10,523 nucleotides of DNA from JAEUMD01 sp050250815 (GCA_050250815.1 JBFWNY010000063.1:1-10523), one strand, 5' to 3'; shown: positions 1 to 7,251, numbered from the stretch's first letter. The notes: a model not told the origin generated them from the sequence alone. Program-made: numbers and translations.

Positions 1-90
1 CAGTTGCCGAAGCTCGTGCTCGGTGCCAAGTTCAAGGACGGGCTGGAGGTGGTCGCGACCGCCGATCCACAGCCCAAAGCCGCCGCCTGA
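1..90 (+). CDS. 3' end of an unidentified gene (partial)
   Basis: An open frame runs from the first base to a TGA at 88-90 and encodes 29 residues ending in an Ala/Pro/Lys-rich tail (DPQPKAAA). Third codon positions are almost all G or C, as in the neighbouring genes, which supports real coding. The visible part contains LPKLVLGAKFKDGLEVV, which looks like a beta-rich C-terminus, but I do not recognise the family. The start lies outside the window. The gene converges with the acyl ligase that ends at 219, so it is not in an operon with anything seen here. Confidence 0.5.
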   Translation, partial: QLPKLVLGAKFKDGLEVVATADPQPKAAA

Positions 91-123
91 ACCCTCAGGC
101 CGTCACCAAGATTCGGCGATAGC

Positions 124-138
124 TCGCAACGCTTGCGA
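124..138. terminator. Small hairpin between convergent genes
   Basis: TCGCAA at 124-129 and TTGCGA at 133-138 are perfect reverse complements around a CGC loop. The hairpin lies between the stop of the plus-strand gene at 90 and the stop of the minus-strand acyl ligase at 219, where a bidirectional terminator would be expected. There is no T-run on either side and the stem is only 6 bp, so it may be coincidental. The rest of 91-218 shows nothing recognisable. Confidence 0.25.
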
Positions 139-218
139 ACAGCCCCGTCCGGCGTTGGAGGGATCAGCACAATATGTGCCAATTGGGGCGTAGTCTGTCG
201 TACACGCACGCTTCGCAC

Positions 219-1886
219 TCAAAGCAATGGTCGCGTCTGGCGTACCATGGCGACCGTTGCCGCGAGGTCGACCTTGCCTGAGCCCAGCACCGGAATGGCG
301 CCCACCACCATGATCGCCTTGGGCACCCACAGCTCCGGAAAGCCGTGTCCGCGTGCATGGGCGATGAGGGTGCGCTGATCCGCTGCGGCCACATCCGTGA
401 CCAGTACGAGTTGCTCGCCCTTGCGGTCGTCGGGGATCGAAACAACGACATGCTGATTGTCGGGCCAAAGGCCGGAGGCGAGGGCCTCGACGGCGGCGAG
501 CGAGACCATTTCACCGCCTACCTTGGCGAAGCGCTTGGCACGGCCGCGGATTGTGACGATGCGGTCCTTATCGCCGATCGTTACGATGTCGCCGCTATCG
601 TGCCAGCCCGCTGCGGGTGGGTGCAGGACGCCGGGCAGGCCAGGAAGCAGATAGCCCCGCAAGACGTTGGGGCCGCGCACAGAGAGTTGGCCGCCCTCGG
701 CGATTCCCTCCACCGGATCGAGCCGCGCCTCGATGCCCGGCAGCAGGGGGCCGACGCTTCCCGCCCGGTTGATGTTGGGCAGGTTGCACGAGATCACCGG
801 CGCGCATTCCGTGGCGCCGTAGCCTTCCAGAATTTGCGCTCCGGTTTCCGACCACAGCCGACGCGTCTGCTCCTTCACGCGCTCGGCTCCAGCGATCACG
901 TAGCGGACGCTGCCCAGGTCTCCCGGCTCTGCGGCGCGTGCATAGCCCTGGAGAAAGGTGTCGGTCGCGAACAGCACGGTGGCGCGGGTTTCCGCGATGG
1001 TGCGGGCGACCTGTCGGTAGTGCAGAGGGCTCGGATACAGCACGGTGCGCATCCCACCGGCGAGCGGCATCAGAGTCGCGGCGGTCAGCCCGAAAGAGTG
1101 GAACATCGGCAGCGGGTTCAGAACCACATCGCTCGGCGTCAGCATCTCTCCGGCATGGGCCAGGATCTGATGTGCGTTGGACAGCAGGTTCGCACTCGAC
1201 AGCACGACGCCCTTGGGCTCGCCCTCGGTGCCTGAGGTGAACAGCACGACGGCCGCGTCGTCGGGGGCAAGCGCGTGCCGGCGGTGCACGGTGCGCGGCG
1301 CCTGCGCCTTCATCGCGCCAGCGAGCTTGTCGAGAGCGCCGATGCTGGCGCGCACGTCCTCCAGATAGACGATCGACACGCGTCTGCCCGGCGACGGCTC
1401 GACCTTCTCGATCATGCTCACGACGTCGCCGAGCTTGGCGGTCTCGATAAAGCGGCGCGAGGTGAGAATGACGCCGATGGGACCGGTGCGAATCGCCGAG
1501 CCGAGGGCGCGGGCGCCGGCGGTGAAATTTAGCATGGCCGCAACCCGGCCGAAGGCGTTGAGCGCCATGAGCGTCGTGACCGCGCCAGCAGCATTGGGCA
1601 GCAGCACCCCCACCATGGCCTTGCGCGGCGCCAGCGGGGCGAGCTTGGCGCCGAGCACGAGGGCTGCGAGCACGAGCCGGCCATAGGTGAGCGTCTGGCG
1701 GTCGGCGTCGACGACGATGGGCTTGTTCCAGCCGTGCACGCGGGCGGCGTCGAGCAGGGCGCCAAACAGCGTGGTACGCGTAGCCCTCGCATCGAACGGC
1801 AAAGCATCGATGTTCCGCGGCGCCGCGCCTGGATTGGCCGCGCCGTCCGGATGTGACTGGGAAGCCGTGGGCGGTGTGTGAGGCAT
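219..1886 (-). CDS. AMP-dependent acyl-CoA/acyl-ACP ligase, Aas C-terminal type
   Basis: This is a member of the ANL adenylating superfamily. It would activate a fatty or other carboxylic acid with ATP to the acyl-AMP and transfer it to CoA or acyl carrier protein. From the ATG at 1886 (555 aa), the phosphate-binding loop FTSGTEGEPKG is at residues 216-226, the adenine motif GYGATEC at 355-361, the ribose-binding Asp in GWHDSGD at 427-433, the hinge GRAKRFAKVGGEMVS follows, and the catalytic Lys of GSGK is K538. The motifs GYGATECAPV and GRAKRFAKVGGEMVS closely match those remembered from the ligase half of E. coli Aas, which points to acyl-ACP ligase or phospholipid-repair chemistry. However, no acyltransferase domain or transporter is attached or adjacent. 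The start is uncertain: an ATG at 1925 and a GTG at 1982 are in frame, none has a good ribosome site, and the extra residues are low-complexity Pro/Ser/Thr. Another fatty acyl-CoA ligase specificity cannot be excluded. Confidence 0.88.
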   Translation of the reverse strand: MPHTPPTASQSHPDGAANPGAAPRNIDALPFDARATRTTLFGALLDAARVHGWNKPIVVDADRQTLTYGRLVLAALVLGAKLAPLAPRKAMVGVLLPNAAGAVTTLMALNAFGRVAAMLNFTAGARALGSAIRTGPIGVILTSRRFIETAKLGDVVSMIEKVEPSPGRRVSIVYLEDVRASIGALDKLAGAMKAQAPRTVHRRHALAPDDAAVVLFTSGTEGEPKGVVLSSANLLSNAHQILAHAGEMLTPSDVVLNPLPMFHSFGLTAATLMPLAGGMRTVLYPSPLHYRQVARTIAETRATVLFATDTFLQGYARAAEPGDLGSVRYVIAGAERVKEQTRRLWSETGAQILEGYGATECAPVISCNLPNINRAGSVGPLLPGIEARLDPVEGIAEGGQLSVRGPNVLRGYLLPGLPGVLHPPAAGWHDSGDIVTIGDKDRIVTIRGRAKRFAKVGGEMVSLAAVEALASGLWPDNQHVVVSIPDDRKGEQLVLVTDVAAADQRTLIAHARGHGFPELWVPKAIMVVGAIPVLGSGKVDLAATVAMVRQTRPLL

Positions 1887-1982
1887 CGCTGTGCGGGGCG
1901 GAGAGGGAGCGCGGACGGTCCGCATCGGGGTGTGCGCGCAGCATGCGTCGGGCCCTGGCCCATTGCAATGGGAGCGCTCCAC

Positions 1983-2083
1983 GCAAATCAGACCGAATTA
2001 GCTCCAATTGCAGCAATCGGCTTTACGGGTCCGTAGACGTTGGGCGCCTACAATTGGCCGTTCGACGTTAATGGAGGCGTAAG
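1983..2083. promoter_or_regulatory. Divergent intergenic region between the acyl ligase and the VWA pilus gene
   Basis: This stretch is clearly richer in A/T than the genes on either side and separates two divergently read genes, so promoters for both are expected here. A TACAAT resembling a -10 box for the plus strand is at 2049-2054. The nearest -35-like hexamer, TTTACG at 2022-2027, is 21 bases upstream, which is too far for a good sigma-70 promoter. The palindrome CAATTG occurs twice, near 2005 and 2051, about 46 bases apart. No known operator is recognised, so the promoter call is an inference from position and composition. Confidence 0.35.
2073..2077 (+). promoter_or_regulatory. Shine-Dalgarno site that fixes the GTG start of the VWA gene
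   Basis: GGAGG lies six bases before the GTG at 2084. No in-frame ATG occurs close downstream. The ATG at 2071 opens only a three-codon frame (ATG GAG GCG TAA), so the GTG is the best start. Confidence 0.7.
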
Positions 2084-3766
2084 GTGGGCCACGGCGAGGC
2101 GGCAGGGGACAAGGGCATTGTGCTGCTGCGCTCAATCCGGCGAGAGAGCCGCCGGCTGCGATCGGACGAACGCGGCGCCGTTGCCATCGTGCTCGCCATC
2201 ACGATCTCCGTTGTCCTGTTCATGGCCGCGATCGCTGTCGACGACAGCCGGTGGACCAGCGAGTGGATGCAGGACCAGTACGCGCTCGACGCCGCGCTGC
2301 TGGCGGCCTCAGACACTTTGGGACTCCCCGAGGAGGAGGCGCAGGCGCGCGCGCGGGCGGAGGCCTACTATCTCGCAAACCGTCCGGACGGCTCGGCGCT
2401 CGATCTCGTGGAACTCAAGCTCAACAGCGAGGAAGGCGTCGTAGAAGGTAGCACCCGGTTTGACTGGAAGGCCACGCTGCTGCGCGCTTTCGGCTATGAG
2501 CAGATGAGCTTGGGTTCGAAATCCCGTGTCGTGCGCGGTGGAACCGCGGAAATCGCTCTCGTGCTCGACAATTCCGGTTCCATGGCCGGCAGCTATATCG
2601 AGGACCTCAAGACGGCGGCGTCCGATCTGGTCAACGTAGTGTTCGCCGGCGCGGAGACGGCCGACCAGACAAGTGTGTCGGTGATCCCGTTTGCTGGCTC
2701 GGTCAATATCGGGCCTCAGTACCGCGGTTCGGGCTGGATCGATTCCGAAGGCGCGGCTCCGCTCGATGCAGAAAACGCCGTCGACGAGCGCTCCCGGTTC
2801 CAATTGTTCGACGATCTTGGCGTGGCATGGGCCGGTTGTGTCGAGGTTCGCGCCGAGCCATATGCGACCTCCGACACCACACCCGATGCGGAGACGCCGG
2901 CAACCCTGTTCACGCCGATGTTTGCGCCTGACGAGCCCGACGATTCCAACGACGCAGGTAAGTCGTACGCCAACAGCTATCTCGTCGACGACGGAGGCAC
3001 GTGCCCCAAGCAGGAATGCACGTGCCCGGAACGGCGCAGCAACGGTGCATGCAAGTCGTCGCCCGGCTGGGTGTTGACGCCCATTTCCGCCGCCGAGGCA
3101 CAGGCTGCAACCTGCAAGTACAAAGGCGAGCAGGTCGGCTATGCGTCGGCCTCGCCCGACAACTGCCGCCGCGCCAGGCCAAGCGGTGCGGGCCCCAATG
3201 CGTATTGTACGACGCGGCCGCTGCTGCCGTTGACGAGTGAAAAGACGGACGTGCTAGCCGCGATCAGTGCCATGGGCGCCAATGGGATGACCAACATCGC
3301 GGAGGGAGTCGGCTGGGGCTGGCGAACGCTTTCACCGTCGCTCCCGTTTGCCGAGGGGCGCAGCTACCATGATGCGGAGAACAAGAAGATTCTTATTGTC
3401 ATGACGGACGGCGAGAACACGTACACGGCGACCTCCGACCACAACCGCTCGCGCTACGGAGCGCTGGGCTACGCCAAGCCCTACCGCACGCCCGATGCGG
3501 GGCGGCTGGGAAACTCCTACTCGAACAGCGGATTTCTCTCGGTGATGAACGCGCGTACCCGCGCCGTTTGCAGCAACGCCAAGGCTCAAGGCATCAAAGT
3601 CTATACTGTGGCCTTCCGTCTCGAAAGCAATCCGACGACGCTGTCTTTGCTGCGCGAGTGTGCGAGCGAGACGCGCGATGCTTACGTGGCTTCGGACGGG
3701 CAGGCCCTGATCGATGTGTTTCGCAACATCGGGCGGGAAATCTCGAGCCTGCGCATATCGAACTGA
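2084..3766 (+). CDS. tadG: TadG-like pilus assembly protein with a VWA domain
   Basis: This 560-residue protein probably belongs to the Tad (Flp) pilus machine as a membrane-anchored, pseudopilin-like protein facing the periplasm. Residues 28-52 form the TadE/TadG-type N-terminus: DERGA followed by a single hydrophobic helix, then AVDDSRW. A von Willebrand A fold follows with an intact metal-ion-dependent adhesion site: DNSGSM (D162, S164, S166), T403 in GMTNIAEG, and D442 in MTDGEN. Between the first and second halves of this fold lies a long insert (about 250-380) that contains LFTPMFAPDEPDD and eight cysteines (252, 307, 312, 314, 323, 344, 361, 375). Two more cysteines are at 496 and 526. 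The insert probably forms disulfides in the periplasm. The GTG start is supported by GGAGG. It lies 356 bases upstream of cpaC on the same strand, which supports a pilus role. It could be called simply a VWA-domain TadE/G-like protein, and the exact ligand is unknown. Confidence 0.85.
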   Translation: MGHGEAAGDKGIVLLRSIRRESRRLRSDERGAVAIVLAITISVVLFMAAIAVDDSRWTSEWMQDQYALDAALLAASDTLGLPEEEAQARARAEAYYLANRPDGSALDLVELKLNSEEGVVEGSTRFDWKATLLRAFGYEQMSLGSKSRVVRGGTAEIALVLDNSGSMAGSYIEDLKTAASDLVNVVFAGAETADQTSVSVIPFAGSVNIGPQYRGSGWIDSEGAAPLDAENAVDERSRFQLFDDLGVAWAGCVEVRAEPYATSDTTPDAETPATLFTPMFAPDEPDDSNDAGKSYANSYLVDDGGTCPKQECTCPERRSNGACKSSPGWVLTPISAAEAQAATCKYKGEQVGYASASPDNCRRARPSGAGPNAYCTTRPLLPLTSEKTDVLAAISAMGANGMTNIAEGVGWGWRTLSPSLPFAEGRSYHDAENKKILIVMTDGENTYTATSDHNRSRYGALGYAKPYRTPDAGRLGNSYSNSGFLSVMNARTRAVCSNAKAQGIKVYTVAFRLESNPTTLSLLRECASETRDAYVASDGQALIDVFRNIGREISSLRISN

Positions 3767-4122
3767 GCAAGTTGCTCGGGGTCGCGTCGTACGTCCACAT
3801 CGTGCCGTTCAGCTCTGGTGCCCTTTCGCGGCCGATATAATCGAACGATGCAAGTCACTGGTTGTACGCGGTGTTTCCGCCTCAAATTTCGCTCCGCAGC
3901 AGATCGATAGGCATGGCGCGCCGGCAGTCAACCTGTTGAAAACCTGTTGACCCAAGCTGGCATTGCCACAGGCATTCCGCTCCCGGCGTGGAGACACCCT
4001 CGCCTTTCCTCCAGACTGGCCACGATTTCCAGTTCCAGTTCGCGTCGATCAACGGGAGGCAATTGCCCTCCGCGGCAGGCTGCTGCGTGCGCCGCTGCGG
4101 ACCGGGAGAAGAGGTTGTGATA
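3767..4122 (+). promoter_or_regulatory. Long non-coding leader upstream of cpaC
   Basis: These 356 bases between the VWA gene and cpaC have no convincing coding frame and are locally A/T-richer than the genes. In particular there is no small Flp pilin gene (no short protein with the pilin-like ATAIEYGL type of motif). A perfect sigma-70 -10 hexamer TATAAT stands at 3836-3841, but no good -35 lies 16-18 bases before it. A TTGACC at 3947-3952 could be a -35, with only a weak -10 (AGGCAT, 3970-3975) at 17-base spacing. A repeat pair at 3927-3951 is listed separately. An in-frame GTG at 3988 would extend cpaC by 45 residues, but the added sequence is not signal-peptide-like, so it is treated as leader. 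Confidence 0.45.
3927..3951. repeat. Tandem and dyad repeat, candidate operator
   Basis: The decamer AACCTGTTGA occurs at 3930-3939 and again at 3941-3950, a period of 11 bases, or about one DNA turn. The first copy is embedded in a dyad, TCAAC-CT-GTTGA (3928-3939), and the outer arms GTCAAC (3927-3932) and GTTGAC (3946-3951) also pair. The block overlaps a -35-like TTGACC in the leader of cpaC, which is where a repressor or activator site would sit. No known regulator is identified from this motif. Confidence 0.4.
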
Positions 4123-5658
4123 ATGCGAGAGTATCAAACGCGCAGGGCAGGGGGCGGCTTGACGGCCGGCTTTGCTGCGACATGGATCGCGGCGGGCTTG
4201 GCGCTGGCGGGCGCGATCCTGCTCGCCGCGCTCGGCACCCAGGCGCATGCCAACGGCGGCGGCGATTCCGCTGACGCCCAGCACCGCTCGATCCTTCGGG
4301 TGCCCGCCATGCCGGGCCGCTCGATCTCCAAGAAGGTCTCGATCGGTCTCGACAAGTCGATGTTGATCGAGGTGCCGACCGATCTGCGCAACGTTCTTGT
4401 CTCCAATCCAGACGTCGTCGACGCCGTCGTTCAGACGACGCGCCAGGTGTACCTGCTCGCCAAGGCGACGGGCGAGGCCAACGCCTTCTTCATGGGGCCG
4501 GATGGCGAGCGCATTCTGTTGCTGGAGGTATCCGTCGTGCGCGACCTGGGCGCGCTGCACGACATGCTGGAGCGCCTCATTCCCAACTCGCGCATCCGCG
4601 CCGAAATGATGGGCGACAACGTCGTGCTGTCGGGCAGCGTCGATACGCCGATTGACGCCAACCGCGCGGCCGAGCTCGCCGGCCGCTTCATCAAGAAGCC
4701 GGACGGCGTCGTCAACATGCTGGATACGCGTTCCAAGGAGCAGGTGCTGCTCAAGGTGCAGGTCGCCGAGATCCAGCGTGATGCTCTGAAGCGCATCGGC
4801 GTCGACGTGCCGGGCGCGGTACTTCAGGCCGGCAACTTCACATTCGCGAAAGTCATCCAGAACGCGTTCCCGATCACCAGTCCGCTCGTGCCCAAGGCGC
4901 TGCCGATCGATGCCGTAACGGCGCCGGTCGTGCGTGCCGGCGCTGCCCTGCAACCGACGTGGTCAACAAACAATCAGTCGGTGACGGCGATGATCGAGGC
5001 GCTTGAGCGTTCCGGCGTTCTCAAGACACTGGCCGAGCCCACCTTGACAGCCATGTCGGGTGAGAGCGCGAAATTCCTGGCGGGCGGTGAGTTCCCCGTG
5101 CCGATCGCGCAGCAGAACAACTCGATCAGCGTCGAGTGGAAGCAGTTCGGCGTCAACGTCGCCTTCAAGCCGGTGGTGCTGACCGAGGGCCGCATCAGCC
5201 TCAACATTTCCGCGGAGGTGAGCGAGATTTCGCCCGACGGGTCGGTCAACCTCGCCACCATCACGCTGCCCGGACTCAAGGTGCGCCGCGCCGAGACGAC
5301 GCTGGAACTGCCATCCGGAGCGACGCTTGCGATGGCCGGACTGCTGTCCGACGAGACACGACAGAGCGCGGAGGGCGTGCCGGGGCTCAAGAACCTGCCC
5401 GTGCTGGGTGCTCTGTTCCGCTCCAACGACTACCGCCGCCGCGAGACCGAACTCGTGATCCTGGTCACTCCGTACATCGCCACGCACGCCTCCGCCAAGG
5501 AACTGGCGCGCCCGACGGACGGCTATGCGCCCGAAAGCACGCTGCGCGAGCTGTTCTTCGGCAACATCAACCGCATTTACGGCCACAGCTCGGTGCCGCG
5601 CGGGCGCTACCGCGGCGACTACGGCTTCATCATCGACTACCCGGGAGTGAAGGGATGA
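4123..5658 (+). CDS. cpaC: Tad pilus outer-membrane secretin CpaC/RcpA
   Basis: This 511-residue protein is the gated ring through which the Flp pilus leaves the cell. Residues 13-37 form a hydrophobic signal peptide with a likely cut after AHA (41-43). A pilus N-domain follows (about 68-145, containing IEVPTDLRNVLVSNPDVVDAV), then a BON-like segment (about 150-215) and the secretin barrel (about 225-465). The barrel carries the family signature VPGLKNLPVLGALF at 419-432 followed by ELVILVTPYI. A C-terminal tail with GDYGFIIDYPG, as in other alphaproteobacterial CpaC proteins, ends the protein. Length and domain order fit the family. The ATG at 4123 is preceded by a GAGAAGAGG-like ribosome site and gives a normal signal peptide, so it is preferred to the in-frame GTG at 3988. 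Its stop overlaps the start of cpaD, so the two are translated as a unit. Secretin function needs partners (CpaB, CpaE, CpaF, TadB/C) that are not in this window. Confidence 0.95.
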   Translation: MREYQTRRAGGGLTAGFAATWIAAGLALAGAILLAALGTQAHANGGGDSADAQHRSILRVPAMPGRSISKKVSIGLDKSMLIEVPTDLRNVLVSNPDVVDAVVQTTRQVYLLAKATGEANAFFMGPDGERILLLEVSVVRDLGALHDMLERLIPNSRIRAEMMGDNVVLSGSVDTPIDANRAAELAGRFIKKPDGVVNMLDTRSKEQVLLKVQVAEIQRDALKRIGVDVPGAVLQAGNFTFAKVIQNAFPITSPLVPKALPIDAVTAPVVRAGAALQPTWSTNNQSVTAMIEALERSGVLKTLAEPTLTAMSGESAKFLAGGEFPVPIAQQNNSISVEWKQFGVNVAFKPVVLTEGRISLNISAEVSEISPDGSVNLATITLPGLKVRRAETTLELPSGATLAMAGLLSDETRQSAEGVPGLKNLPVLGALFRSNDYRRRETELVILVTPYIATHASAKELARPTDGYAPESTLRELFFGNINRIYGHSSVPRGRYRGDYGFIIDYPGVKG

Positions 5659-6389
5659 CGGGCATTGCCAAATTCGCCGGACGCCCGCGCCTCAGCGCTG
5701 CCGTGACCGTGCTCGCTGCCTTCGCCATCGCGGGCTGCCGCGAGCACACGCGGCTCGACGCGCCGACGGCCGCTGTGCTCAACGACCCGGCCAAGCGTCA
5801 TCCCATTGCATTCTCCGCGCGCACCGAGGCGCTCTACGTCGAAGTGCCGTCCGACCGGCGTGGCGGACTGAGTTCCAACCAGGAGGGCGATATCATCCGC
5901 TTCCTTGGCCGCTACAAGGTCGAGGCGCAAGGCCCGCTCGCGGTCAGCGCGCCCGGTACGCCGCGCGGTCACATGGCGGCCTCGCGCTCGGTACGCGAAA
6001 TTCAGGATCTCATTGACCGGGCAGGCATCCCGCCCGAGGCGTTGCGCCAGGAGCGCGCTCGCGGACGCGATCCGGGTGGTCCGAGCGTCAAGCTGTCCTA
6101 CCAGCGCGCGGTCGCGCTGGCGCCAGTTTGCGGCAGCTGGCCGGAGGACGCCGGCAGCGTCGGCCGCGAGCGCCTGCCGCTCGAGAATTTCGGCTGCGCC
6201 AGCCAGCGCAATCTGGCTATGACAGTGGCCAATGCGCGCGACCTTCAGGTGCCGCAGGAGGAGACGCCCGCCGCGAGCGAGAAGCGCACCGCGTCCTGGT
6301 CGAAGTATACCGGTGCTGGCGCGCCGTCGAGTGGCGGAGGCGGCGCTGCATCGTCGTCGGGCGCTGCGTCCGCGCCGGCCAAGAAATAG
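5655..6389 (+). CDS. cpaD: Tad pilus biogenesis lipoprotein CpaD
   Basis: This 244-residue lipoprotein is predicted to sit at the outer membrane and help assemble or stabilise the CpaC secretin. A signal peptide ends in a lipobox, AIAGC, with the lipidated Cys at residue 28. The family's hallmark block is present: SYQRAVALAPVCGSW (148-162, with C159) and ENFGCASQRNLA (177 onward, with C181), followed by VANARDL. The two conserved cysteines may form a disulfide. The last 30 or so residues are a Ser/Gly/Ala-rich tail of low complexity (GAGAPSSGGGGAASSS), a feature that varies between CpaD proteins. The start ATG at 5655 overlaps the cpaC stop as ATGA, and AAGGG directly before it can serve as part of the ribosome site. 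Translational coupling to cpaC is therefore likely. A hairpin lies just after the stop. Confidence 0.93.
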   Translation: MTGIAKFAGRPRLSAAVTVLAAFAIAGCREHTRLDAPTAAVLNDPAKRHPIAFSARTEALYVEVPSDRRGGLSSNQEGDIIRFLGRYKVEAQGPLAVSAPGTPRGHMAASRSVREIQDLIDRAGIPPEALRQERARGRDPGGPSVKLSYQRAVALAPVCGSWPEDAGSVGRERLPLENFGCASQRNLAMTVANARDLQVPQEETPAASEKRTASWSKYTGAGAPSSGGGGAASSSGAASAPAKK

Positions 6390-6607
6390 ACTGGCCGCCC
6401 GGCCGGGCGGCAGCATCGGCGATATGTCAAGGCGGCGGCGGACGTAGATCCGTGCCGCCTTTCACGCTTCTCGCGGCCCGCTCGGTCATGGTCACGCAGC
6501 CCGGAAGCTGAGGCGTGCGCTTGCGGTTGCAGTTCGCTCCACAGGCATGCGAACAAGCAACGTGCCGTACGATGACGGTGATGCGCGACAGGGTTGGCAG
6601 GATTAGC
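6390..6607 (+). promoter_or_regulatory. Intergenic region upstream of the cation-transporter-like gene
   Basis: Apart from the palindrome at its left end, this 218-base stretch has no recognised gene. An in-frame GTG at 6515 and ATGs at 6572 and 6581 would extend the next protein, but the added residues are Cys/Gln/Arg-rich and not membrane-like. A promoter for the next gene would be expected here. None stands out. Confidence 0.25.
6394..6411 (+). terminator. Perfect GC palindrome after cpaD
   Basis: GCCGCCCGG and CCGGGCGGC meet without a gap, making an 18-base perfect palindrome five bases after the cpaD stop. As RNA it would fold with a 7-bp all-GC stem and a GGCC loop. No T-run follows, so it may act as a stem that stabilises the message end or slows polymerase rather than as a classical intrinsic terminator. 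Its position supports the cpaC-cpaD transcript ending here. Confidence 0.5.
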
Positions 6608-7219
6608 GTGGACATGCCTGCGATGGGCTTGAGACGCACCGTGGCGCTGGTCGCCGCCTTGAACCTTGCCTACTTCGGCGTCGAAGCGACGGTCGCGGCA
6701 CTCATACAGTCCGTGTCGCTGTTTGCCGACAGCGTGGATTTTCTCGAGGATGCCGCCGTCAATGTGCTGGTGCTTGTCGGGCTTGGGCTCGCTGCCGGCT
6801 GGCGCCGCCTCATCGCGCTCGTCCTTGCCGCCCTGATGGTGATACCCGGCGTCGCGGCACTGCTGACCGCGGCCGGCAAGCTCCTGGACAGTGCCGCCAT
6901 CGTGCCCGAACCCATGCTGCTGACTGCGACGGGGCTTGGAGCGCTCGCGGTCAATTCCGTTGCCGCGCTGATGCTGGCGCGTGTGCGTGACCGCGGCGGC
7001 AGCCTCACGCGCGCCGCGTTTCTTTCGGCGCGCAACGACGTGCTGGCCAACATCGCCATCATTGCGGCGGGGCTGATTACGGCCCTACGGCCTAGTATCT
7101 GGCCGGACCTCATCGTCGGGCTCGCCATAGCCGCGATCAACATCACGGCGGCCTGGGAGGTCTACGGTGCGGCGATGGGCGAAGGCGACGACGACGATGT
7201 GAGCGCGATCAGACCCTGA
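6608..7219 (+). CDS. Small CDF-like cation transporter, membrane domain only
   Basis: About 203 residues form roughly six transmembrane helices, with a final acidic tail (GEGDDDDVSAIRP). The segment SVSLFADSVDFLEDA aligns with helix 2 of cation diffusion facilitators, placing D44 and D48 at the paired Asp positions known from YiiP (DxxxD). RND at 142-144 followed by VLAN aligns with helix 5, so D144 matches the second-half Asp, but the metal-binding His four residues before it is Ser (S140). The usual cytoplasmic C-terminal domain of about 80 residues is absent. This fits a subgroup of short CDF-like proteins. A role in moving Zn, Co, Cd or another divalent cation is inferred from the family, not shown. 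The GTG start is chosen because AGGA lies five bases upstream; an ATG at 6614 is nearly as good, with spacing of 11. It sits between cpaD and tadD but is probably not part of the pilus machine. Confidence 0.75.
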   Translation: MDMPAMGLRRTVALVAALNLAYFGVEATVAALIQSVSLFADSVDFLEDAAVNVLVLVGLGLAAGWRRLIALVLAALMVIPGVAALLTAAGKLLDSAAIVPEPMLLTATGLGALAVNSVAALMLARVRDRGGSLTRAAFLSARNDVLANIAIIAAGLITALRPSIWPDLIVGLAIAAINITAAWEVYGAAMGEGDDDDVSAIRP

Positions 7220-7251
7220 TCACGCAGGATAGGAGCCGCGTCGGACGGAGA

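Noticed and set aside
345..1235. Long plus-strand open frame opposite the acyl ligase
   Set aside because: It is the antisense shadow of the ligase gene. High GC keeps stop codons rare, and the predicted protein has no recognisable domain.
595..2016. Long minus-strand frame overlapping the acyl ligase in another phase
   Set aside because: Its translation is Arg/Ala/Pro-rich without domains, as expected from a wrong phase of GC-rich coding DNA. The ligase frame carries all the adenylation motifs.
3765..3777. GAGCAA-G-TTGCTC dyad overlapping the stop of the VWA gene
   Set aside because: With a realistic loop only about four to six base pairs remain and no T-run follows; too weak to call a terminator.
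3767..4122. Possible Flp pilin or another small gene in the cpaC leader
   Set aside because: Short frames here show neither a pilin-like cleavage motif and hydrophobic helix nor a good ribosome site.
3928..4953. Long minus-strand open frame across the cpaC leader and first half of cpaC
   Set aside because: It is opposite a clear secretin gene, its translation (Arg/His/Asp-rich) matches no family, and no ribosome site was seen.
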